This document shows positions 26,281-34,775 of a stretch of DNA of 53,351 nt, piece after piece. Source of the stretch: Anaerolineae bacterium. GTDB lineage: Bacteria > Chloroflexota > Anaerolineae > JAFGEY01. A program made the position numbers and the translations under genes. The number at the start of each line of letters is the position of its first letter. Positions within the stretch are counted from its first letter, which is position 1. The stretch covers positions 1 to 53,351 of the forward strand of contig JADHXD010000011.1 in assembly GCA_016783145.1 (NCBI GenBank), given 5' to 3'. The notes beneath the pieces were generated by a model, which saw only the letters and a program-made list of their open reading frames with translations, was not told the DNA's origin and ran no database searches.

Positions 26281-27441
26281 ATGAACGTACTCGTATTCAG
26301 CGCCAGCCCCAATCACGATGGGCTGACGGCGGCCTGCGCGTCCGCTGCCGTGGCGGGCGTGCGCCAGGCAGGGGGTCAGGCCGAGCACGTCCCGCTCAAC
26401 GACCTGCAGATTGGGATGTGCCAGGCCTGCAACCGGGGCTGGGGCACGTGTCAACAGGACCACGAATGCCAGGTAGAGGACGGTTTTCAGGCACTGCACG
26501 CGCGCACGCGCCAGGCCGACGCTTACGTGCTGGTGACGCCCGTATACTGGGGAGAGATGAGCGAATCGGCCAAGGCGTTCACCGACCGGCTGCGCCGGTG
26601 CGAGGCAGTGCGAAGAGACGAGAGCTGCCTGTCGGGCAAGCCGGTGATCGCGGTCGCAGCGGCGGGAGGCAGTGGCAACGGCACGATCACCTGCCTGTTC
26701 AGCATGGAGCGCTGGATCCAGCACCTCCGAGGCCAGGTATTCGACCTCGTGCCCGTCAAGCGCTGGACGCGAGAGCATAAACTGGTGGCGATCCGAGAGG
26801 CAGCACGAACGATGGTACAAGGAGAGACAGTGTCTCAGGGCACGAGCGAACTGAACATACATCCAACAGCAGAGATCCATCCGACCGTGCTTCTCGAGGG
26901 AAAGGTGACGGTTGGCGCCTACACCAAGATCGACTCGGGCACGATCATCACCGGTGAGGTCACCATTGGGCACCACACGCTGATCCGCTGCAACGTCGTG
27001 ATCAGAGGGCGCAACACGATCGGCAGCTACACGCACATCTATGACTCGGTCTGCATCGAAGGTGGGCGTCCTGCCCAGGTCGGGTCATCGATGGCAGCCG
27101 TGCCCGATCGCTCGATCATTGGCGACGACTGCTGGGTCAACCACGGGGTGACGATGCACGGCACCCAACTGGGCGACAGCGCGGCAGTCGGCCTCAATGC
27201 ATGCTGCGACTATAACACCCGGCTTGGAAAAGGGGCCGTCCTGGCAAATGGCAGTGCCACACACCACGACCAGGTGATCCCCGAGAACTGCTTCGCCGAG
27301 GGCGTGCCCGCTCAGGTCGTCCAGGAAGAGATCACAGATGAGGACCGCAAGCGCTACTTTGGGCTGGTGCCTGCGATGTGGACTCACTATCAGGGAGACC
27401 AGATAGAGGAGCGCATCCGGCAGAAGCAGGCTCAGACTTAG
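26281..27441 (+). CDS. FMN reductase-like flavoprotein fused to a left-handed beta-helix domain
   Basis: 386-residue two-domain protein. Residues 1 to about 180 are an NADPH-dependent FMN reductase / iron-sulfur flavoprotein-like flavodoxin fold (VLVFSASPNHDG phosphate loop, four cysteines in the stretch MCQACNRGWGTCQQDHEC, TPVYWGEMSESAKAFTDR). Residues about 195-350 are hexapeptide repeats of a left-handed beta-helix (IHPTAEIHPTVLLEG, GHHTLIRCNVVIRGRNTIG, GVTMHGTQLGDSA), as in gamma-carbonic anhydrases and acyltransferases. The start at 26281 follows AAGGAG; the frame is open to 26197 without support. A LacI operator lies upstream. I know of no standard name for this fusion; it probably acts with the isomerase pathway. 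Confidence 0.78.
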   Translation: MNVLVFSASPNHDGLTAACASAAVAGVRQAGGQAEHVPLNDLQIGMCQACNRGWGTCQQDHECQVEDGFQALHARTRQADAYVLVTPVYWGEMSESAKAFTDRLRRCEAVRRDESCLSGKPVIAVAAAGGSGNGTITCLFSMERWIQHLRGQVFDLVPVKRWTREHKLVAIREAARTMVQGETVSQGTSELNIHPTAEIHPTVLLEGKVTVGAYTKIDSGTIITGEVTIGHHTLIRCNVVIRGRNTIGSYTHIYDSVCIEGGRPAQVGSSMAAVPDRSIIGDDCWVNHGVTMHGTQLGDSAAVGLNACCDYNTRLGKGAVLANGSATHHDQVIPENCFAEGVPAQVVQEEITDEDRKRYFGLVPAMWTHYQGDQIEERIRQKQAQT

Positions 27442-27456
27442 GCTGGCTGGACAGCA

Positions 27457-27735
27457 TTGATCAAGTGTCGTGTGGGATGCGGTGCCTGTTGTATTGCCCC
27501 CTCCATCTCCTCTCCGATACCGGGGATGCCGCATGGCAAGCCCGCGGGCGTGAGATGTATCCACCTCAGCGCGGACTACCGCTGCCTGCTCTACGGGGAC
27601 CCGCAGCGTCCCGAGGTCTGCGCGCGGCTCCAGCCCTCGACGGACACGTGTGGCTCATCGCGAGAGGAAGCGCTGAGGCTCCTATCCCAACTGGAGAACA
27701 TGACCGCCCCAGAGTCCTCCGAGACCCGTTCATAG
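27457..27735 (+). CDS. YkgJ/YeiW-type cysteine cluster protein
   Basis: Small 92-residue protein of the zinc/iron-chelating cysteine-cluster (UPF0153) type. It has CRVGCGACCIAPSISSPIPG and later single cysteines (RCIHL, RCLLYGD, VCARLQPS, TCGSS), the pattern of E. coli YeiW as I recall it. Translation would start at TTG 27457, or at GTG a few codons in; neither has a clear ribosome site. It sits 15 bases after the flavoprotein gene and may be co-transcribed with it. Role unknown beyond metal binding. Confidence 0.75.
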   Translation: MIKCRVGCGACCIAPSISSPIPGMPHGKPAGVRCIHLSADYRCLLYGDPQRPEVCARLQPSTDTCGSSREEALRLLSQLENMTAPESSETRS

Positions 27736-27736
27736 C

Positions 27737-27791
27737 GCGCGCTCTCTGCAGCACCTTCCAGCCATAACAGAGATGCCCTCAGAGAGCGCGC
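27737..27791. repeat. Long-loop inverted repeat between YkgJ-type gene and glnS
   Basis: GCGCGCTCTCTG (27737-27748) and CAGAGAGCGCGC (27780-27791), a perfect 12-base inverted pair around 31 bases. It lies between the stop codon and the glnS -35, so it could end the upstream transcript or bind a regulator. There is no T-run. Confidence 0.5.
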
Positions 27792-27793
27792 AT

Positions 27794-27821
27794 TTGCCGA
27801 TATGGCCCGAATCGCTATAAT
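27794..27821 (+). promoter_or_regulatory. Promoter of glnS
   Basis: TTGCCG (27794-27799), 16 bases, then a perfect TATAAT (27816-27821), 43 bases before the chosen ATG. Confidence 0.6.
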
Positions 27822-27864
27822 GTGGTGATGTTGTACGATCGACGATGGCGAAGGAGACGTGACC

Positions 27865-29592
27865 ATGGGAAACGAGAGGCCAGAAGCGAACCAGGTCGAG
27901 GAAACCGAGGCGGCGCTCGATTCGACCGTTGTTGACTTTATTCGAAAGAGCGTGGAAGAAGATCTGGAGAGCGGACGGTACACCACCGTGCGCACCCGTT
28001 TCCCGCCTGAGCCGAACGGCTACCTGCACATCGGGCACGCCAAGGCGATCTGCATCGACTTTGGTGTTGCGGCTGACTATGGTGGGCTCTGCAACCTGCG
28101 CTTTGACGACACCAATCCAGTCAAAGAAGAGACAGAGTACGTGGAATCGATCATGGAGGACATCCGCTGGTTGGGTTGGGAGTGGGGAGATCGGCTCTAC
28201 TATGCCTCGGACTACTTTGATCCCCTCTACGAGTGGGCGATCAAGCTGATCAAGAAAGGCAAGGCCTACGTCTGCGATCTGACCGCGAACGAGATCCGGG
28301 AACACCGCGGCACCCTGACCGAGCCCGGCAAGGACAGCCCGTACCGGGACCGCTCGGTTGAGGAAAACCTGGACCTGTTCGAGCGCATGCGGAACGGCGA
28401 GTACCCGGATGGCTCGCGTACGCTCCGCGCCAAGATCGATATGCGCTCGCCGAACATCAACCTGCGCGATCCGGTCATGTACCGCATTCTGCACGCCACC
28501 CACCACCGGACGGGGGACAAGTGGTGCATCTATCCGATGTACGACTTTGCTCACGGCCAAAGCGATTCCATCGAAGGGATCACGCACTCGCTGTGCGACC
28601 TCGACTATGAGGCTCACCGCCCTCTGTATGACTGGTTCCTGGACGAGCTCGAGGTCTATCATCCCAGGCAGATCGAGTTCGCACGCCTTTTTCTCAACTA
28701 CACCGTGCTGAGCAAGCGCTTTCTCCGCCGCCTGGTGGAAGAGAGGTTCGTCAGCGGATGGGACGACCCGCGGATGCCGACGCTGTCAGGCATGCGCAGG
28801 CGTGGCTACACACCTGAGGCTGTGCGGGGCTTTATCGATCGCATCGGGGTGGCCAAGAGCAACAGCGTCGTCGACATCGCACTCCTCGAGCACTTTGTGC
28901 GCCAGGATCTCAACCAGCGCGCCCCGCGCGTGATGGGCGTTCTGGACCCGATCAAGGTGATCATCGACAACTACCCCAAAGACGGGGTCGAAGAGATGGA
29001 GGCCATCAACAACCCGGAAGACCTGAGCGCGGGAACCCGCAAGGTGCCCTTTTCCGGCGAGCTGTACATCGAGCGCGAGGACTTTCGTGAGGACCCACCG
29101 CGACGGTTCTGGCGCCTGGCTCCCGGTCGCGAGGTGCGACTCCGCTACGCGTACTTTGTCACGTGCGTGGGTGTGGTCAAGGACGAGCAGGGCGAGGTGG
29201 TCGAGCTGCACTGCACCTACGATCCGGCCACACGGGGCGGTGACGCCCCGGACGGCCGGAAGGTCAGGGGGACCCTGCACTGGGTGTCCGCTCGTCACGC
29301 CCTGGACGCCGAGGTACGCCTGTACGACCGTCTCTTTGCCGTGCAAGATCCCGGCGATGTGGAGGAGGGAGCCGACTTTACGTCCAACCTGAACCCAGAC
29401 TCGCTGGAGACGCGGATGTGCAAGGTCGAGCCGAGCCTGGCTGGCGCAGCACCGGGCACGCGATGCCAGTTCGAGCGGCAGGGCTACTTTTGCGTCGATC
29501 CGGACTCCACAGGCGAGCGGCTGGTGTTCAACAGGACCGTGTCGCTGCGCGATTCGTGGGCCAAGATCGAAGAAGCCCAGAAGCGAAAATAG
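27865..29592 (+). CDS. glnS: Glutaminyl-tRNA synthetase
   Basis: Charges tRNA-Gln directly, 575 residues. The class I HIGH motif is in [15 protein letters not shown], the KMSKS-like loop is [10 protein letters not shown], and GlnRS-specific blocks [28 protein letters not shown] and RDDPR-like GWDDPRMPT are present, followed by the two beta-barrel anticodon domains. The ATG at 27865 is set by AAGGAG eight bases upstream; the GTG two codons earlier is too close to it. Its own promoter precedes it. Presence of GlnRS means that this organism need not rely only on GatCAB amidation for Gln-tRNA. Confidence 0.97.
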   Translation: MGNERPEANQVEETEAALDSTVVDFIRKSVEEDLESGRYTTVRTRFPPEPNGYLHIGHAKAICIDFGVAADYGGLCNLRFDDTNPVKEETEYVESIMEDIRWLGWEWGDRLYYASDYFDPLYEWAIKLIKKGKAYVCDLTANEIREHRGTLTEPGKDSPYRDRSVEENLDLFERMRNGEYPDGSRTLRAKIDMRSPNINLRDPVMYRILHATHHRTGDKWCIYPMYDFAHGQSDSIEGITHSLCDLDYEAHRPLYDWFLDELEVYHPRQIEFARLFLNYTVLSKRFLRRLVEERFVSGWDDPRMPTLSGMRRRGYTPEAVRGFIDRIGVAKSNSVVDIALLEHFVRQDLNQRAPRVMGVLDPIKVIIDNYPKDGVEEMEAINNPEDLSAGTRKVPFSGELYIEREDFREDPPRRFWRLAPGREVRLRYAYFVTCVGVVKDEQGEVVELHCTYDPATRGGDAPDGRKVRGTLHWVSARHALDAEVRLYDRLFAVQDPGDVEEGADFTSNLNPDSLETRMCKVEPSLAGAAPGTRCQFERQGYFCVDPDSTGERLVFNRTVSLRDSWAKIEEAQKRK

Positions 29593-29637
29593 ACCGCCCT
29601 CCCGCACGGTCCGCCGCCGAGCGTGCCGAGGCAGGCC

Positions 29638-30630
29638 ATGTCCAGACGCGAGAGAATCGTCGAGTTTGACATCCTGAGGAGTATGTCCATACTCCTCTTG
29701 TTTTTTCACCACTCCAATGCCTACGAGCTGGGACTGCTCGGGCACCCTCTTGCTCCTCTACGTCCCTTTGTGGGCACGTTTGTCCTCGGCGCGTTCGTTT
29801 TTGTGGCCGGGTACCTGTCGATCCGAGCGCAGGAAGACCTGCGGGGATTCCTCCGCTCGAGGATCTCCAGGGTGTACCTCCCCTACGTGGTCGCTCTCCT
29901 GTCGTTCATCGCCATCCTCGGGGTCCGGCTCTCGGCCCGCGAACTCGTGATTCACCTGCTCGGGCTCCAGATGGTGCTCGCCCCACGACTGAGCCATCCC
30001 ATCGACACACTGTGGTTCGTCGGCATGATCCTCCCCTTCTACGTCCTGTTCGGGATCGCGGCGAGATACGTCAAGCACGTGCTCTACCTGGTTCTGTGCC
30101 TGGTTCTGTGCACCGCCGCGCTGGTCTTGGTTCGCACCCGGCTGGGACTCGTCGAAGACCGCATCTTTTACTACCTGGGTGTCTATGCAGTCGGGCTGAT
30201 CCTCGCCAAGACCGGTCGCCTGCAGGCATTGACCTCCCCAAGGTGGTTTCCGATCAAGGCCGCCGTGTGGGTGCTCGGGATCGGGCTTTTGACGATGTAC
30301 AGCGATCACTACCGGACGATCCTGAGCCCAGGGCTGGTCCTTTCGATCGCCGTATTTGTGCTGGCATCGATCTTGCTTGTGTTGAGCGTTGCCAGGCTTC
30401 CGACCATCAGAAACCTTTGTCCAGGCCTGCGCCGGTCCATCTCGTACGCTGCCTACGTGAGCTACCTGTTGCACAGGCCGATATGGCGGATCGTCTACCT
30501 TGTCTACACCCCGCGCACCCCGACGGGTACATTCTTGTTCACGCTCACGATCGGCGCTCCACTCGTTCTGTTCGTTTCCTATGCCCTTCAAAAAGGCTAC
30601 GATCTGCTCACATCCAACTGGAGAATCTAG
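29638..30630 (+). CDS. Acyltransferase family 3 membrane protein
   Basis: Integral membrane O-acyltransferase of about 330 residues with roughly ten hydrophobic segments. The N-terminus has the family pattern EFDILRSMSILLLFFHHSNA, where the conserved His pair marks the acyl-transfer site, and later PYVVALLSFIAI and a TLWFVGMIL stretch. Such proteins add acetyl or other acyl groups to cell-surface sugars. ATG 29638 is preferred over GTG 29623 because GAGG lies six bases upstream. It follows glnS by 45 bases. An in-frame coding-like stretch continues directly after its TAG stop. Confidence 0.83.
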   Translation: MSRRERIVEFDILRSMSILLLFFHHSNAYELGLLGHPLAPLRPFVGTFVLGAFVFVAGYLSIRAQEDLRGFLRSRISRVYLPYVVALLSFIAILGVRLSARELVIHLLGLQMVLAPRLSHPIDTLWFVGMILPFYVLFGIAARYVKHVLYLVLCLVLCTAALVLVRTRLGLVEDRIFYYLGVYAVGLILAKTGRLQALTSPRWFPIKAAVWVLGIGLLTMYSDHYRTILSPGLVLSIAVFVLASILLVLSVARLPTIRNLCPGLRRSISYAAYVSYLLHRPIWRIVYLVYTPRTPTGTFLFTLTIGAPLVLFVSYALQKGYDLLTSNWRI

Positions 30631-30798
30631 AACGATGCATACAGCCAAGTCATCGATCTCGATCGCAGCCGCCGCAAACTGGCGCACGACGATCCTCAGC
30701 ACGCGCTCTGGTTCAAGTACGTCGATCCAGAAGACGCCGAGGGCGAGCACTTTTCCGTATACGAGCACACGCTGGCACAGATCGAAGCCTCTGCGTAG
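30631..30798 (+). pseudogene. Open 55-codon tail after the acyltransferase stop, probable gene remnant
   Basis: Directly after the acyltransferase TAG, the same frame stays open for 55 codons to a TAG at 30796-30798 and reads like real protein (DPQHALWFKYVDPEDAEGEH, then FSVYEHTLAQIEASA) with acidic, helix-like composition. It has no start codon in that frame. It may be the C-terminal remnant of a lost gene fused by deletion, or a stop-codon read-through extension. I do not recognise the family. Confidence 0.45.
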
Positions 30799-30816
30799 GC
30801 ACCCATCCCTGGGCGT

Positions 30817-31056
30817 GTGAGACCCGCGAAGGCAGACAAGCTACAGGATTCGATAGGGCAGTTGTGCCCGATGCCGATCGCGTTTCTGGCCAGAAACATG
30901 CGGAAAATGGAGGCGGGGCAGGTTCTTGAGGTACGGGCGGACGACGACGGGGCGCACGCCGACATCCCGGCGTGGTGCGAGCAGACCGGCAACAAGTTCC
31001 TGGGCGAGCAAGACGCGGGCGACTACTTTCGATACTACATCAAGAAAGCCGGGTAG
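30817..31056 (+). CDS. TusA-family sulfur carrier protein
   Basis: 79-residue protein of the TusA/SirA/YeeD family. The conserved CPMP (QLCPMPIAFLARNM) supplies the cysteine that carries persulfide sulfur. The usual strand-helix order follows: GQVLEVRADDDGAHADIPAWC, then a second cysteine region and FRYYIKKAG at the end. Length is typical. Start is a GTG at 30817 with no strong ribosome site. The DsrE-like gene follows 12 bases later; such pairs move sulfane sulfur in lithotrophic sulfur metabolism and thiolation. Confidence 0.82.
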   Translation: MRPAKADKLQDSIGQLCPMPIAFLARNMRKMEAGQVLEVRADDDGAHADIPAWCEQTGNKFLGEQDAGDYFRYYIKKAG

Positions 31057-31068
31057 AGGGGGCCACTC

Positions 31069-31542
31069 ATGGCAGAGAACAAGGCAACGATCATACTCTT
31101 GAGCGGGGATATGGACAAGGTATTCGCGGCATTCATCATTGCCACCGGCGCCGCCGCCGCGGGAATGGACACCACGGTCTTTTGCACGTTCTGGGGGATC
31201 AATGCCATCCGCAAGGACACGCTCACCGGCAAGAGCTTTATGGCCAGAATGCTCGGGCTCCTGAACCGGGGCGGTCTCCGTCGCCTCAACCCCTCCAAGT
31301 TCAGCTTTGGCGGGATGGGCCGCTGGATGTTCAGCAAAATGATGGTCGACAAAGGCGTCGCGTCGCTGGAGGAGCTGCGCGAGACGATGATCGACCTGGA
31401 CGTGCACCTCCTGGCGTGCAAGATGAGCATGGACGTCATGGAGATCACGCCAGAGGACCTGATCGACGAGGTCGAGGGCGTGGTTGGCGTGGCCAAGATG
31501 ATCAAGGAAGCAGCCAGCTCCTCGATCCAGCTTTTCATCTAG
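31069..31542 (+). CDS. DsrE/DsrF-like sulfur-relay protein (DsrE2 type)
   Basis: 157-residue protein of the DsrE/DrsH-like family. It has the N-terminal strand and loop ATIILLSGDMDKVFAAFIIA, the hydrophobic helix GAAAAGMDTTVFCTFWGINA, and VHLLACKMSMDVMEI with the conserved sulfur-accepting Cys, then EDLIDEVEGVVGV. This matches the longer DsrE2 type, which often associates with membranes and pairs with TusA. ATG at 31069 lies 12 bases after the TusA stop. A 17-base terminator hairpin follows. Confidence 0.85.
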   Translation: MAENKATIILLSGDMDKVFAAFIIATGAAAAGMDTTVFCTFWGINAIRKDTLTGKSFMARMLGLLNRGGLRRLNPSKFSFGGMGRWMFSKMMVDKGVASLEELRETMIDLDVHLLACKMSMDVMEITPEDLIDEVEGVVGVAKMIKEAASSSIQLFI

Positions 31543-31574
31543 CAGCCGACAGAGCGCGTGCCAGCGCTCGATCG

Positions 31575-31618
31575 ACAGAGAAACCTGGCTCCTGATCTCA
31601 AGAGCCAGGTTTCTCTGT
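31575..31618. terminator. Bidirectional terminator hairpin between convergent genes
   Basis: ACAGAGAAACCTGGCTC (31575-31591) pairs perfectly with GAGCCAGGTTTCTCTGT (31602-31618) around a ten-base loop. It separates the plus-strand DsrE gene from the minus-strand enoyl-CoA hydratase gene. Its core GAAACCTGG / CCAGGTTTC also forms the stem before lepA at 53151-53218. Confidence 0.75.
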
Positions 31619-31644
31619 GCCTTGTCCTCACTCCGGCGGAGCCG

Positions 31645-32430
31645 TCACCGGTCCTTGAATGCCGGCTCCCGCTTCTCCAGGAAGGCCCGCAGCCCCTCGC
31701 GCATATCTTCCGTTTCCGCCATCTCGCCAAAGCACGCGATCTCGTGTGCCAGTCCCTCCTCGTAGCCCACATCCAGCCCGGTATAGATCGCGTCGAGCGC
31801 CTTGGCCAGCGCCACGCTGCTCAGCGAGGCCAGGCGGCCGGCCATCGCTTTCGCTTCATGCACCGCTGAACCCACAGGCACGATCGCGTTGATCAGCCCG
31901 ATGCGGTGCGCCTCTTGGGCATCGATCGCATCGCCGGTCAGGATCAGCTCAACGGCCTTTCCAAGCCCGACGAGCCGGGGCAGGCGCTGCGTGGCTCCCC
32001 ACCCAGGGATCAGGCCGAGCCGGATCTCTCTTTGAGCAAACTGCACGTTCTCCTCGGCGATGCGGATGTGGCAGGCCATCGCCAGTTCGTTTCCACCCCC
32101 CATACAGAAGCGCCCGCTGATCGCGGCGATCACGGGCTTGGGCGAGCGTTCGATTGTCAGAAACAGCGCGTGCGTCGCCGTCGCCATCTCCTGTGCACCC
32201 TGCGCGCCGGCCATCGCCGCCAGTTCGTGGATGTCGGCCCCGGCAACAAAGCGCTGCCTGGCGCCAGCGAGGACGATCGCCTTCACTCGACCGTCTGCCA
32301 CGGCCTCGTGGAAGGCTGCCCGCAGTCCCTCGAACGTTTCTCGGTCGATCGCGTTCACTGGCGGGTGATCGATCTCTAGCGTGGCGACGTGGTCCTCGAC
32401 GCTCACGCGTACATTTGCGTATGGCCCCAT
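31645..32430 (-). CDS. Enoyl-CoA hydratase/isomerase family protein
   Basis: Crotonase-fold enzyme of 261 residues that adds water to 2-enoyl-CoA. The oxyanion-hole motifs are AGARQRFVAGADIHELA and ISGRFCMGGGNELAMACH; both catalytic Glu positions are kept (QREIRLGLIPGWGATQRL and the Glu of KAVELILTGD). The start at 32430 follows AGGGAG by eight bases; the open frame to 32478 overlaps the upstream gene. It lies 22 bases after the 3-hydroxyacyl-CoA dehydrogenase gene, so the two make consecutive beta-oxidation (or reverse) steps. Confidence 0.93.
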   Translation of the reverse strand: MGPYANVRVSVEDHVATLEIDHPPVNAIDRETFEGLRAAFHEAVADGRVKAIVLAGARQRFVAGADIHELAAMAGAQGAQEMATATHALFLTIERSPKPVIAAISGRFCMGGGNELAMACHIRIAEENVQFAQREIRLGLIPGWGATQRLPRLVGLGKAVELILTGDAIDAQEAHRIGLINAIVPVGSAVHEAKAMAGRLASLSSVALAKALDAIYTGLDVGYEEGLAHEIACFGEMAETEDMREGLRAFLEKREPAFKDR

Positions 32431-32452
32431 GGCAGTGCTCCCTTGTGATGCC

Positions 32453-33703
32453 CTACACCCTGCGTTCCAGGAACCCAACCCCGCTCACCTTCCCCCACTC
32501 GCCCGCCTTGACCTTTTGTTCCAGGATCGCGGCAGGCCTGAATCGGCATCCGAATTGGGCCTCCAGGCCTTGCAGCGTGTCCAGGATGGCATCCAGGCCG
32601 ATGTCGTCGGCGTACTCGAGCGGTCCGATGCCCCGGAGATCCGCGCCTGTCTTGATCTGCATGCCCAATCCGGCGATGCACGCCAGGTCCACATCCTGAA
32701 CGCTGGCCACTCCCTCCTCCACGCACAGGAACGCCTCGTTGAGCAGGCGGGCCATCAGACGGTCTGCGCTGAACGTCGAGCAGAGATCACCGGACCCTCC
32801 CCCTTGTCGGAGGGCGAGGAGTAGATCATCTACCTCGGGGGAGGGCTTCCTGCCCGGATAGTCGTAGAATCCTCGTCCGTTCTTTTCGCCGCGCCGTCCC
32901 GCGTCCAGAAGCGTGTGCATTAGGGCCGGCTCTTCCATCCGCTGGCCGTATTGCTCGCCCAGGTAGGCCATGATGTGATGGCACACGTCAAGACCGAGCA
33001 TATCCATCAGCGCAAAGGGACCCATCGGCCAGCCAAACCCCGCTCGCCCCATCGCTGCGTCGATCTCGTCCACCCTCGATGCTCCCTCCTGCAGGCACCG
33101 CACAGCCTCGCCCAGGTAAGGCATCAGCAGGCGGTTGACCAGGAACCCGGGACACTCGCGCACGATGACCGGGATCTTGCCCAGCTCCCGCGAGAACCGT
33201 TCGACCGTGTGCACGGTGTCCTGATCCGTCTCCGCGCAGGGGATGATCTCAACCAACTTCATCACGTGTGCGGGGTTGAAAAAGTGCAGGCCGATCATCT
33301 TGTGCGGGCGGCCTGAGGCTGCGCCCATCTCTGTGATCGAGAGCGCGGACGTGTTGGACGCGAAAACCGCGCCTGGGTGGCAGACCTCGTTCAATTCAGC
33401 CAACACCACCCGCTTGATCGACATCACCTCAGGCACGGCCTCGATGGCGATATCCACGCTTTCAAAACCTTCATAGCTCAGCGTATACTCGATCAGGCCC
33501 AGTTTACCCTGCATCTCGCTGGCCGTGATCCTGCCCCGATCCAGGTGTCGCTGGTAGATGCCTCGCACATGCAGCCGGGCGGCATCCAGTTGACCGGGAT
33601 CGATGTCCTTGACCCACACCGGAATGCCCGCGGATGCGATCACCTGTGCGATCCCTCCGCCCATCGCGCCCGCACCCACAACTGCAGCCCTGAGAATGCG
33701 CAT
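32453..33703 (-). CDS. 3-hydroxyacyl-CoA dehydrogenase
   Basis: NAD-dependent enzyme of 416 residues that oxidises 3-hydroxyacyl-CoA to 3-ketoacyl-CoA. Rossmann motif GAGAMGGGIAQVIASAG begins near residue 10; the catalytic His-Glu pair lies in IGLHFFNPAHVMKLVEIIP; the substrate domain CPGFLVNRLLMPYLGEA follows, and a second, shorter 3HCDH-C repeat (RLMARLLNEAFLCVEEGVAS) ends the protein. The start at 33703 follows GGGAG; the longer frame to 33790 overlaps the next gene. Operon with the enoyl-CoA hydratase gene. Confidence 0.93.
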   Translation of the reverse strand: MRILRAAVVGAGAMGGGIAQVIASAGIPVWVKDIDPGQLDAARLHVRGIYQRHLDRGRITASEMQGKLGLIEYTLSYEGFESVDIAIEAVPEVMSIKRVVLAELNEVCHPGAVFASNTSALSITEMGAASGRPHKMIGLHFFNPAHVMKLVEIIPCAETDQDTVHTVERFSRELGKIPVIVRECPGFLVNRLLMPYLGEAVRCLQEGASRVDEIDAAMGRAGFGWPMGPFALMDMLGLDVCHHIMAYLGEQYGQRMEEPALMHTLLDAGRRGEKNGRGFYDYPGRKPSPEVDDLLLALRQGGGSGDLCSTFSADRLMARLLNEAFLCVEEGVASVQDVDLACIAGLGMQIKTGADLRGIGPLEYADDIGLDAILDTLQGLEAQFGCRFRPAAILEQKVKAGEWGKVSGVGFLERRV

Positions 33704-33729
33704 CCGCTTTCTCCCCAAACAAGTCCTGG

Positions 33730-33990
33730 CTACCACGTAGGGAGAGCGATGTCGGCAGTGGGGTCGTCTATCCACACAAAGTACACCCACTGGTCAGGAT
33801 ACTCCTTGTAGGCCGCGTCGTTGGCTTCGCCCAGCGTCGGCCCCACAAAGTACGCCCCGCTCTCCGGCTCGATCGCCACCACCCCTTGCTGACCCGTCAG
33901 CTCGCCCCGTATACGCTCGTACACCGCGCGCCCCTTGTCGCTGAGCGCTTGGCGCGCCACATTGTCATTCCAGTACCTGGTGTCTGCCAT
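33730..33990 (-). CDS. Small conserved protein of unknown function
   Basis: 86-residue soluble acidic protein with no signal peptide. I do not recognise a named domain, but the second half (AIEPESGAYFVGPTLGEANDA, then AAYKEYPDQWVYFVWID) has the look of a small conserved beta-alpha-beta fold found as short hypothetical proteins. GAGG lies just before the ATG. It ends 26 bases before the 3-hydroxyacyl-CoA dehydrogenase start, so it may be the first gene of that operon. Confidence 0.65.
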   Translation of the reverse strand: MADTRYWNDNVARQALSDKGRAVYERIRGELTGQQGVVAIEPESGAYFVGPTLGEANDAAYKEYPDQWVYFVWIDDPTADIALPTW

Positions 33991-34072
33991 GCAGCTTCCT
34001 CATCGTCTCCTTGTTGGCCACCGGATCTCATTGTCAGACCACTCGGACCGATGGTAAGTGAAAACACCGCAT

Positions 34073-34101
34073 TTGTCAAGTCTCGGAATACGTGCTATAC
34101 T
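34073..34101 (+). promoter_or_regulatory. Promoter of the DeoR remnant
   Basis: TTGTCA (34073-34078), 17 bases, then TATACT (34096-34101), both 5/6 to consensus. It points into the decayed DeoR gene and, with no terminator seen after it, perhaps on into the transporter operon. Confidence 0.65.
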
Positions 34102-34183
34102 TGCTGTCAATCCACTACCTGTCGCAGAACCCGCTTGTCGGATTCTTGACTACCCTACGCGTCCTCAACGGATGGCATAAACC

Positions 34184-34584
34184 ATGAGTCACAGGCTCTA
34201 TCCAGAGGAACGGCAAGAACAGATCATCGGTCTGTTAAAGGAGAGCGGACGCGTCCCTGTCGCTGACTTGAGCGCACGCTTTCACCTCTCACCAGCCACC
34301 ATCCGCGCCGACCTCGACACGCTCGCCCAGGAGAGCCCAATCGTGGCACGCACGGTGGTGCGCTCCTGGCCAATGACGCCTCGGTCGACATTTCGTTCGA
34401 ACTGCGATGGTGCATCCGCTCCGAGGAAGAACATCGCATCGACGGTGCGGCAATGATTCAAGAGGTTGGGTCCGTCTTCTTTGCCTCGCTGGAGCAGGTC
34501 GGCTGCGGGATCACCGACTCAGAGGCACCGCGCGATATAGTCTCCGCACTCCGGGCAGCGGGCGTAGACGTGATCGTCGTCTGA
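34184..34584 (+). pseudogene. DeoR-family regulator, decayed
   Basis: The first 56 codons encode an intact DeoR helix-turn-helix (YPEERQEQIIGLLKESGRVP, then FHLSPATIRADLDTLAQ). At about 34350 the expected ARTHGGALLAND continues in another frame: the DNA reads two GCAC units where three would restore it, so a four-base slippage is likely. The shifted frame gives ISFELRWCIRSEEEHRIDGA and VGSVFFA, then jumps to a DeoR C-terminal end (VGCGITDSEAPRDIVSALRA, VIVV stop at 34582-34584), so roughly 120 or more codons of the sensor domain are also missing. The gene lies before a rhamnoside-use locus and presumably once regulated it. Confidence 0.82.
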
Positions 34585-34775
34585 CGAGCGCGAGACGCAC
34601 CGTCGGATGGTCTCCGGACGGGTAAGAAGGGAGGTGTCCACGGAAAGCAAACGATGCCGATACCAGAGCTCACCCGCCGGCCTACCCTGCCGGGCGGGGA
34701 GCGCCGCCTGTCGCGAGCAGTACGAGACGGGCGCACAGGTTCCACTCACACGGATACGCATACGAGGAGGAAACG

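Noticed and set aside
29758-30768. Minus-strand frame of 336 codons opposite the acyltransferase
   Set aside because: Antisense to a membrane protein gene; Gln/Asp/His-rich composition is the expected mirror of hydrophobic codons.
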